DNA of 64,000 bases from Areca catechu (taxonomy: Eukaryota; Streptophyta; Magnoliopsida; Arecales; Arecaceae). The position numbers and the translations under genes are program-made. Positions 1 through 8,077 of the stretch are shown piece after piece (position 1 is the stretch's first letter; every line of letters starts with the position of its first letter). Below the pieces are notes generated by a model, which saw nothing but the letters and a program-made list of their open reading frames with translations, made no database searches and was not told where the DNA came from. The stretch covers positions 28,457,501 to 28,521,500 of the forward strand of contig CM038043.1 of assembly GCA_021397845.1 (NCBI GenBank), in the 5' to 3' direction.

Positions 1-2
1 AG

Positions 3-236
3 CGATACCTGGTTCAATGGCAAGGTCGACCAGAGTCTGACAACTCTTGGATTACTCGAGAGGACCTGCAAAGACTTAACCCAGACTTGTTCGAGCATTA
101 TCAGGGCAAAACTGAACCATACTCGACTGGGTCGAGTTCTGCCCACCCCAGGAGAATTGGTGTGGATACCAGAAATCGAAAGAAACGTCACTCTAGCAAG
201 GTTAGCCTTATCCCAATTTGGATCGAAGATAATTAG
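3..236 (+). CDS. Integrase C-terminal chromodomain-like tail, partial (R1)
   Basis: This is an open frame from base 3 to the TAG at 234-236 (77 codons, N-terminus off the window). It contains RYLVQWQGRPESDNSWITRE near the start, then DLQRLNPDLFEHY and YSTGSSSAHPRRIG. This is the conserved end of plant chromovirus integrases, where the chromodomain-like fold is thought to steer integration to heterochromatin. The frame runs into the LTR from about base 158, as in the sister copies. No stop interrupts it, unlike the R8 copy. It is only a fragment, so it cannot act alone. Confidence 0.8.
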   Translation, partial: RYLVQWQGRPESDNSWITREDLQRLNPDLFEHYQGKTEPYSTGSSSAHPRRIGVDTRNRKKRHSSKVSLIPIWIEDN

Positions 237-954
237 GTTACCTTGTATCCTTTAGATCAAAAATGTTTTATTTCCTTTTCAGGAGTCATTTCCTTTTCAA
301 GAGTCCTATAATTAATTTTTAGTTTCAAATCAAGAGTGTTTATTGAGTCCTGTAATTACTTTTAAAATTTCATTTCCTGTAAGTCCATTTCAAGTTTTAA
401 AGTCTAGGTCAGTTGAGTTTAATTCAGTTGAGTTAAGTCTATTCAAGTCTTAAGGCCATGAAAGCCAGCAACAAGACTCAAATTCTGGACCCCAGAATTT
501 GACCCCATGAAGAAGAGAAGACACCACCAAGCAAGAGAAAAGGACCATCAACTAGGACCACTTGGCACCACATGTCATCTTGAAATTAGAAGACCACCTC
601 ACCATGCCACGTCATCAGCCAGAGGTGCCACCTCACCAGCCACTTCATCACCCTTTGGGCACCAACAAGGGAGATTCAAATTGAAGGAGGTCGGCCACAT
701 CCCTCCAAGCCCTCCACCAAATCCTCCAACTCCCCCCACATCCCTCCAAACCCTCCATCAAATCCCCCAACCCCCCTTGTAATCCTCCTCAATTTGGGGA
801 GTTTTTAAATTTCCAAAGCTAGCTTTGTGAGGCTATTAAAAGCCTTGGATGCCTATTGTAAAGGGGATTGATTTTTATTGATGAGATGAATGAAAAATGA
901 AGTTGAAGTTGAAGTTGTAGTCTTATGTTATTTCTTTGAGTGATTGTTCCTAAG

Positions 955-968
955 CCCCCCCCCCCCCC
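955..968. repeat. Poly(C) run of 14
   Basis: An uninterrupted run of 14 cytosines lies inside the R1 LTR. It is a simple-sequence tract and a likely site of length error in sequencing. Confidence 0.9.
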
Positions 969-1461
969 GACTCAAATCTACTTTCTTCTCCAAGCCATCC
1001 AACGCCAAGTTCAAGAAGGATACATTGGAGCCGGCCAAACCATCTCAGACTTCCTTCCTTGCTCATAAATTATTCCATCCCTCACATATGCCTACGTTTT
1101 TCTTCCTTAACTTTTGATCTTCATTGCAGGGTCCTTTGAAGTCTTCGAGTTGTGAACAGGGTTCCCCTTGACAATGAACCAACAAGCTGAAGCCCAAGCC
1201 CAGCATTCTGATCTCTGTTATCCAAGTTCTCCAGTCCAGAGCATCGGTAGTTTCAAGATTTGAAATCATTAGAAGGTTGGAAAGCTCAACAAGGTAAGTC
1301 CTCAATCATTAGCCCCTATTGTCTAGATCTTCTTCCTTCTTAGTTTTAGGATTGTGTCTAATCATGTAATAGTCCCTTTTCATGTAATCCTTAAGACTTA
1401 TTATGATGAGTACAATGCTAATGTAATTAGGTTTCATTGCTCTACAAACACTAATCAAATC

Positions 1462-1509
1462 ATTAATCATATGCTTGCCGCATCATCTAATCATATGCTT
1501 GCCGCATCA
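1462..1509 (+). repeat. 24-bp tandem duplication at the R1 LTR terminus
   Basis: Bases 1462-1485 and 1486-1509 are near-identical copies, each ending AATCATATGCTTGCCGCATCA-like. The first is preceded by AT and the second by TC. The LTR terminus is therefore doubled. Confidence 0.8.
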
Positions 1510-1779
1510 TGGAGCTTTTCCTTCATGGCCCCAGGTAGCGATTTGGATGGGATGCCCTAGGCTCCGCATGTAGTGAGATGGATGGGATGCCCTAGACTGC
1601 ATATAGTGCAGTGGGTGGGATGCCCTAGAAGTGCGACGTCTCTCCGTGAAGGTAAGTCCCAAGTCCATAAAGTATCCATCTTTCTTTCCCCTGCATATTT
1701 TTTTCCGCCTTTTTGACCTTAATCATTGGAAACTTCTCAGTTTTCCAATGATCCTCCTAGCCCCCCTTGTCCCACATCA
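1510..1779 (+). repeat. R2: 3' portion of an R5-family LTR
   Basis: This stretch is the reverse-complement match of the end of the R5 LTR (6493-6770). Shared blocks include the 'gatgggatgccctag' direct repeats, 'ggtaagtcccaagtcca', 'ccgcctttttgac' and the terminus 'ttgtcccacatca'. Only the last ~270 bases of a ~1.44-kb LTR are present because R1 interrupts it. The first part should lie left of the window. No primer site follows, so it behaves as a 3' or solo LTR end. Confidence 0.8.
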
Positions 1780-2220
1780 CTCTCTTTCACCAGGCCATGC
1801 TCCCTTCGGGCGGAGACGCTGAGGCCGAAGTTGATTTTCGCCTTTCCTTTGCCTGGCCACGCTCCATTCGGGTGGAGAAGCCGAGGCTGAAGTCGAGCTC
1901 TGCCTCTCCTTCACCCAATCGTACTCCCTCTGGGTGGAGAGGCTGAGGCCGAAGTCGAGCTCTGCCTCTCTTTCACCCGGTCGCGCTCCCTTCGGGTGGA
2001 GAGGCCGAGGTCGAAGTCGTGCTCCGCCTCTCCTTCACCCAACCATGCTCCCTTCGGGTAGAGAAGCCAAGGTTGAAGTCGAACTCTGCCTCTCCTTCGC
2101 CTGGCAGCACTCCCTCCGAGTGGAGAAGCCGAGGCTGAAGTCGAGCTCCACCTCTCGTTCGCCTGGCCGCACTCCCTCTGGGTCGAGACATCGAGGCCAA
2201 AGTCGAGCTCCACCTCTCCA
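1780..2220. repeat. 62-bp GC-rich minisatellite, about 7 units
   Basis: Seven imperfect head-to-tail units are visible, with starts at 1780, 1841, 1903, 1965, 2027, 2089 and 2151, and a stub at 2213-2220. The period is 62 bp (61 in the first unit). Each unit reads roughly 'cctctccttcacccggtcgc', then 'ccttcgggtggagaggccga' and 'gaagtcgagctc'. Because 62 is not a multiple of three, the long open frames on both strands here are a by-product of the repeat. The array abuts the end of LTR R2 and lies upstream of the Tat-like gag R3. Confidence 0.92.
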
Positions 2221-3154
2221 GGTCGGCCCCATCTCAGACGAAGAGATCTACAATCGAAGGAAGTCACCACTCTCCCTGGATGGTGGCTCGATGCCTAAGG
2301 ACCACGAAGAGATGCCTGCCAGGTCATGATGATGGTCCCAGCTGCCATTTACACCAGAATGGAAGGAATTCTCTAATCGAGGCTCTGAATTCTCCACCAG
2401 CCATCTACACCCTCCAAAAAAGGAAGTCAACCATTAGATTCGGATCCAGGAGGTGGCGGCCCATCGATCGAGGCCCTGTAAAACTATCCAAAAGGGAGTG
2501 ACCGGAAGGAATGCCAGAGCGAATGGTAGCTTCCATACCACTAGAATGGAAAGGCAACCCATCCATGGCACGAAACATCTTCGCACGCGCCCGTAGGCAT
2601 GGGGAATATCCCGAGGTAAGCGGCGTGCAATGTCCCCAGCGAAAAGGGTCTCCCAGATTCAAACAAGGTAAGAAAAAAACTCAAGCTAAGTTGGAAGACT
2701 CAGTGGAGTGAGGTCCAACGAGCAAGAAGGGGGCAGCGCACAAGAAGACAATGCTCGAGGCTATCACTAAATCCCCAGGAGGGGTTTAGACGGACACAGC
2801 CGCTCAATTCGAGCTCTCCTCTGTTGCCATTCCCGCACTCTATGCTCAGCCCGCTCATACTCTCTCATCTTACCAATTCTCCTCCTAGTTTGGAGTCCAC
2901 ACTCGGGGCTCGACCAGGAGGATCTGTTCCCCTGGATCGCTACTGACTTGACCATCGGAGTGCCCCTGCCGGAATCTCTGGCCTGGGTCTCTAATTCTGT
3001 TTTGTAGGTCCGGGTGCCCAAGCAGGATCCCGAGCGACAGGAGTGCATTTCAAGCTCGACCTCAGCTACTGGCCATATCGATCTTCGCAGCAACAGGACC
3101 ATCCCCGATAGGGCTTTTTTGCAGGTACCTCTTCCTGGAGACTAGCCTGCACCG
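2221..3154. other. Gene-free stretch, possibly leader of the decayed Tat-like element
   Basis: No convincing protein, RNA gene or repeat was recognised. Short open frames occur on both strands without domain signatures. Its place between the 62-bp array and the R3 gag fits an untranslated leader of a Tat/Ogre-type element, but no LTR or primer site is visible to prove this. Confidence 0.4.
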
Positions 3155-4561
3155 CCTACTCCAGCATCACCGGCTCCCTTTTCAATGTTTGATGAATTTT
3201 GGCACCAACAAATTAGAGGAAGGGCGAGAATATTTATGGAGAGTGTGACCCATAGGATGGAAGGCCATGCTACCCAAGAAGACCAACTCCTATTGCACTA
3301 ATATCATGGCTTCTTGGCTAGTGGAAAGGGCAACAAAGAGTCGGGTGAATGACCCACCTTGTCTTGTATTAGCAGGAGTCTCATCACTACCATAAGCAAC
3401 GATGGTAGGTATGAATGAATTCAACTCACTTATTATGCAAATTTAGAACCTCGTGAAAGCTATCCAAGCCATTTAGGCCACCCCATGCCACCTCCAATGA
3501 CTCCCTTGCTACCGGCAGCGTCATGTGTAGGTTCTCAACCTCTGGCACTACCTACACCTATGCCATCACTGATGATGCAATACCCGATTGCTAGAGCAGC
3601 ACCTCCACTATTGGAGATATCGTAGGCCCCTCTAAAAGATCTAGGAGTGAATGCTCAGGCTGTCACCACTATCCTAGAGTTCGGGGGTAAGGAGACAATA
3701 TCCTAAATGCCCTCGATTGGAGCATGACTCCACTCCTAATCATCGATCTCTACAGTGAACAGAACCCCTAGCAAATCAATACCTTGAGATCGATCTGAAA
3801 CTTAGGAAAATGGATCAGTGGATTGGAGCTATCCATAATCTTTCTTCAACCCCAAATGATGGGATCAGCAATGAGCCACCATTGACGATAAGATTATGCG
3901 AGTGTCACTTTCCCAGCATTTCAAAATCCCATAAATTGAAAATTATGATGGAACCACCGATCTTAATGACCACTTGGTAAGTTTTAGAGCGATGATGCTC
4001 CTTCATGGTCTTGATCCCATTCTCTGCTGAGCCTTCCCCTCCACTTTAAAGAGAGTCACTCGACACTGGTATTTAAGTCTAAAGCCAAGATTGATGCATT
4101 CCTTTGAACAGCTAAGCTGGCATTCATCGACCATTTTGTTAGTAGTTGGGGGCCACAGCAATGTTTGGACTATCTCTACACTCTCAAATGGAGGGAAGGA
4201 GAGGCAAATCAAATATTTGTAAGTCGCTTTTGTAGCTACTTTGAAGATCCATAATTTGGATCAATCGATCGCTATGTTAGCCCTAGTAAAAGGATTGCTG
4301 AAAAATGACCTTAAAAAGTCATTAGCCATGACTTATCCTAAAGATTTTGCAAGAATACTGGCCCGAGCTGAAAAATATACTCGGATGGAAGAAGCTTTCA
4401 TGATAGAAGAAGATCCACCCATTTCTATACTAGGAGGTGGTAAGGGAACACGAGAATGCAAACTCTCCCCAAAGTGTAAGGGAAGAGCTTGGTGTCGTTC
4501 CAAATCCTTGCAAGAGAGAAATAGACTCTTTAAAGATCATTGGCCTAGGGAAGCTCCTTAA
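3155..4561 (+). pseudogene. R3: decayed Tat-like Ty3/gypsy gag
   Basis: The retrotransposon Gag domain is readable in one frame from 3923 to 4561. It contains FRAMMLLHGLDPIL, AFPSTLKRVTRHWYLSLKP and, after 4241, KIHNLDQSIAMLALVKGLL and YPKDFARILARAEKYTRMEE. This order (core with R-W-Y/F, then DQS...A...GL, then A-KY...EE) is typical of Tat-lineage plant gypsy Gag. In-frame stops occur at 3932 (TAA), 4028 (TGA) and 4220 (TAA). The N-terminal part at 3155-3300 is in the same frame (SMFDEFWHQQIRGRARIFME) and ends in TAA at 3299. A proline-rich segment at about 3480-3700 is shifted in frame. The gene is dead. Which Tat sublineage it belongs to is not decidable. Confidence 0.75.
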
Positions 4562-5607
4562 GCATTGCCACTAGGAAAGTTCAACAGCTATACTCCTCTT
4601 GTTGCTGCCTGGACTGTCATGGCTTGTATCTCCAATGTGGCATCGGGTGTTGCCCTCCTTGTTTGGAATCCTGTGCATGTACTTGGTCCTGCAAAAAAAA
4701 AGAGACCCGGGCCAGGGATTTCGGTGGGGGTACTTCAATGATCAAGTCAGTGGGCGATCCAGGAGAACAAATACCCCTTGGTGGATTCTAGTGAGGTCTC
4801 CATGTTCGGAGGTTATCTTTTAGAGAAAAAAAAGTGAGAAAGTGAGAAAGGAGTGTTAGCAGAGAAGGAGAGCCCGAGCAGGGTTGACTGTGTTCATGGG
4901 ATTCTTTCAACAAATTCCTCGATAGCCTCAAAGCATTTCATCTAGCTTGCTCTCCCTTTCTGTGTGCCAACGATTACCTCGCTTGCCCCTTGCTTGCTTG
5001 TCCTCTTCCCTTTTTTGTTTGGAGGCCCCTTGAAGTTTGTTATAGAGAGGCAGTATTGCCCCTTGAGCTTGCTTCTCAGATGTTCCCTTTTCGGGGGATT
5101 CCCAAGGGTTGACACCTGGTAGCATTTGGGGACTGTGCATAAGCTCCCTTTTCTCCCTTCGTGGTAGGGAGTTATGTTGTTGGTTCTGACATTTTGGTTG
5201 GTCACCATGTTTTGGAAAGCTTGGCAGAGAATTGGTATGTGGGCGGCTACCTTAGGTTTTAAATCCTCTAGTATGACCTTCTTCTTCTGGGTGATGCTGA
5301 CGGTAGGTTGAGGGGCACCGCACGTCGAATGGGGCATTCCTTCTCGATTGGTGTAAACCAGGGCCTAAGGGGATCTTGGTGCTCTGGCAAGGCATCTCCC
5401 TCCATAGGCCTCAGGCATCGGCCCGTCGCCTATCAGTAGTACCATCCCAGTGGTGGGGTCTTAATGAAGACAACCCCCTTTCCTGCCATGATTAGAATCT
5501 TTGTTGTCCTCCTTCCTTCAATTGGTGGTGGTATGAGCTCGACCCTAGTCGGGAGCTAACCTCGGCAGGGGGATCACTTCGATTCCTCGCTTGGGCACCA
5601 CGCTCAG
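4562..5607. other. Gene-free stretch after the R3 gag
   Basis: Pol domains would be expected here, but no DSG/DTG protease, YxDD reverse transcriptase or integrase motif was seen on either strand. Open frames such as 4942-5337 on the minus strand have no recognisable domain. The stretch ends at the R4 LTR terminus at 5608. The five bases before it are CTCAG, the candidate left target duplication of R4. Confidence 0.4.
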
Positions 5608-6276
5608 TGATGCGGAACAAATTAGCATGCAAGGGGATTTTTGTGGATTTAGCATTAAGTTAAGCTTTTACTTCCCAAATTTCAAGTCAAAACGATGTGA
5701 GCATAAGCATGCAAAAGACCCTTAAAAGAGATGAAAACAAGACCGCCAGGTCTTAGAAACCCCAGTAGGGCAAGCTCTTCTGCAATAACTCGATCTAAAG
5801 GGCTAGGGTGTGTACCTAACAATGTTTGCTGCTGATTCCGTGAAGAGATCACTCCACACTCCCAGATGCGGCCTAGAAGATCAAGCTGAAGACCCATGGA
5901 TCCGTTGGTTTTCTATCCGCTGGCTTGAAAGCTAGGCAAACAGACTCCAATTCACGTGAAACTCGATGGATCTGCAAAACACCAAAAGATGATTAGAAAA
6001 TGATAGAAAAGATGGCTATATGGATGAAAAAAATATGGATGAGAGAGGAAGCAGGTGGCGGCAAGGATGGGTTGATGATGGGCATCTTTGGGCTGGAAGA
6101 AATAGGGTGGCTAGGGTTTGATAATTAGGGCCTCACATCCCTCGATACTCAAAGAGCAAAGGCAGTTTACTCCCTCATGGAGCTCGATGCATAAAGGCAA
6201 AGGACAATTGAGAAGAGACTCAAGAATTTTTTTTTATTAATCATCACATCATTTTCAAAGTACATGAGAGGGGTCC

Positions 6277-6284
6277 TTTATATA
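6277..6284 (-). promoter_or_regulatory. TATA box in the R4 LTR
   Basis: Plus-strand TTTATATA is TATATAAA in the element's sense. The same block ('cctttatata' followed by 'gg' or 'ga') occurs in LTRs R5 (8519-8526) and R15 (56996-57003). Its recurrence at the matching place in three LTR families supports a core promoter. Confidence 0.6.
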
Positions 6285-6492
6285 GATGTTCATTACTTAG
6301 GACCCAAGTAATAGAATACATGAAAAAACCTCATGATAAGGGGTGCCCAACACCTTCCTATTGTGCCTCTAGAATACATGGTAAAATTCAAACATATTCC
6401 AAAACAAAATCCCTCCAATTATGATATATATGGGATGGCCAAAAGGAGGGGACCATGGGGCACCAAACATATTCCATCTTGGGCTTGGGAAG

Positions 6493-7930
6493 TGATGCGG
6501 GACAAAAGGGGGGCTTGGAGGATCATTGGAGAGCTGAGAAGTCTTCTGTGATTAGGGTCAAAAAGGCGGAAAAAAAAGATGTGGGGGCAAGAAACATGGA
6601 TACTCTATGGACTTGGGACTTACCTTCACGGAGAGACGTCACACCTCCAGGGCATCCCATCCACCCCACTACATGCAGTCTAGGGCGTTCCACCCATCTC
6701 ACTATATGCGGAGCCAAGGGCGTCCCACCCAAATCGCTACCTAGGGCCACGAAAGAAAAGCTCCAACATTATAGAGGGAACTCAGCTAGGGAGAAGATAA
6801 CCGGGGCCTCACACCCCTCGACACCCGCAGGTGAAGGAAAGATAGGCCTCATGCCCACTCCTAATGGAGCTAGAACTAAGAACACTCATTTCAAAAATTC
6901 ATATTCATCATCATTATTCAAGAGAGGGGGTTCCTTTATATTGGCTTACAAAACTTGGGGCCCAAGAAAACAATACAAGGCATGCAGCCCAAAAAAAAGG
7001 TAACATCCCAAACCTGCTTTGTTTGCAGCCTAAAAACATGGTAGAAAATTAAACACAACCCTCTCCATATGGTGGAAAATAAAATCAAACTAATCCTAAT
7101 CTAAAACTAATTTTAAAAAATCTTCCCAACTGGTCCATACATCTAGATTTAAAATAAATAAATTAGGCATAATCTGAATTTACCAAAATCAACACCTACT
7201 CTGAAATCTGTGTTGCTTTGAAGAGGGTCCAGCTTTTAAAACCATGTTGCTTTGAAGAGGGTGCAGCTTTGAGAAGCATGCGCTTTCACGTTCAGGCAAT
7301 AGTAGGTTCTTCTCCACGGACTGAAGGGGGGGCTGAACGACGGAGGTCGTGACGGCCGGCGACGAGCATGAGTGGCCGACGAGAAGCAGAGGCAGACGGC
7401 GTCGCGGTGGAGGAGGGGCGCGGCACAGATGGGCGGAGAGCAGGGGAGGCACGACTGGCAACCGTGGGCGCTGGGGCTTTAGGCGGAGACCTTGGGCGGC
7501 TCCACCGGCGACCGGCGACCGGCGATGGCACTGAGGAGGATGACGGTGGACGTGGGCATGAGCGGTGGGGGAGCAGGGGCGGACGACCATGGGAAGACTC
7601 ACATGGGTGCACGGCCATGGGCGGTTCCATGGGATTCGCCGGCATTCTCATGAGGAGATCGATGCCGGGGGAGGTGGATGGCCGTCGGGGGTGGCTCCGG
7701 AGGTCGTACGTGGCGGATCCAGGTCAAACGGGAAGAAAAAACCAAAAAAATGGAGGTTCTGGGAGGTTGAAGATGATAGGGATAAACGGGGAATAAGTCA
7801 GGAATAAAATGTGGATAAAGTGATGATAATGGGAATAGGTGGAATTGCTGGGATAAATATTTTTAAACTAAAATAAAAAAAATTTGAAAAAATAAAAGGA
7901 AAACTCGGATGGGTTTTGATGTCCCCATCA
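6493..7930 (-). repeat. R5 3' LTR
   Basis: This is the left copy, 1,438 bp. In the element's sense it starts TGATGGGGACATC and ends GTCCCGCATCA. It holds the 'gggcatccc'-type short direct repeats around 6645-6735 also seen in R2, and a GC-rich island at about 7325-7720. Confidence 0.9.
7325..7720. other. GC-rich island inside the R5 LTR
   Basis: About 400 bases dense in CGG, GGCG and GGAG stand out from the AT-rich surroundings. The other LTR carries the homologous island (about 8910-9205, resuming at 10659-10750 after R6). Long open frames exist on both strands, as expected from GC-rich sequence with few stops. No protein domain is recognisable. It could be a captured host fragment or simply LTR sequence. 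Confidence 0.6.
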
Positions 7931-8077
7931 TTCCCCTAGGGTGGGGAAAACTCGACTCTGTCGAGTTAGGCTCGCTGCAATTTTTTTTTCATTTTTCTTT
8001 TTTTTCTCTTTTTTTTCTTCTCTTTTTTTTCAACTTTTTTTTTCAACCCTAATCCTCTCCTGCTCTGATACCAAAAT
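7931..8077 (-). other. R5 internal remnant: primer site, purine-rich tract, pol end
   Basis: In the element's sense the order is primer site TGGTATCAGAGCA (8073-8061), a purine-rich run (a T/C tract at about 7980-8046 on the plus strand), the pol-end block with CTCGACAGAGTCGAG, then AGGGGAA just before the 3' LTR. The pol-end block matches the YSTGSSSSHP-coding end of chromovirus pol in R1, R8 and R10. All gag-pol coding sequence is gone. Confidence 0.88.
8061..8073 (-). other. R5 primer-binding site (initiator Met tRNA type)
   Basis: Plus-strand TGCTCTGATACCA is TGGTATCAGAGCA in sense, the usual complement to the plant initiator-Met tRNA 3' end. It begins four bases inside the 5' LTR end. 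Confidence 0.85.

Larger units (their letters stand above)
1..1509 (+). mobile_element. R1: 3' end of a chromovirus (Ty3/gypsy) with its 3' LTR
   Basis: The left edge cuts into the end of a pol reading frame (integrase chromodomain-like tail), followed by one LTR. The order pol-end, GGGAGAATT-like junction, TGGTGNGGG LTR start is repeated at about 24343, 35795 and 53846, which identifies the family. The LTR ends in GCCGCATCA and runs directly into the interior of a different LTR (R2), so R1 appears to have inserted into R2. The 5' part and left target duplication lie outside the window. The right flank begins TGGAG. Confidence 0.85.
158..1509 (+). repeat. R1 3' LTR (gypsy)
   Basis: It starts TGGTGTGGATACC, matching the TGGTGNGGGCACC start of the other chromovirus LTRs here, and ends CTTGCCGCATCA. 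The right boundary is ambiguous (1485 or 1509) because the last 24 bases are tandemly duplicated. An 'aggctattaaaagcc' stretch near 831-845 sits where the sister LTRs carry TATAAATA and may be a decayed core promoter. A 14-base C run lies at 955-968. Confidence 0.75.

Noticed and set aside
1911..2329. Overlapping open frames of 65-131 codons on both strands
   Set aside because: They lie in the 62-bp array. The period is not a multiple of three and all frames are open by composition, with no domain.
4942..5337. 131-codon minus-strand frame
   Set aside because: No recognisable domain, flanked by decayed repeat DNA, and not conserved in any other copy in the window.
7980..8046. Long T/C tract as a retroposon poly(A) tail or terminator
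   Set aside because: It lies between the primer site and pol end of R5. On the sense strand it is a purine-rich run, with no adjacent SINE, LINE or Pol III signals.
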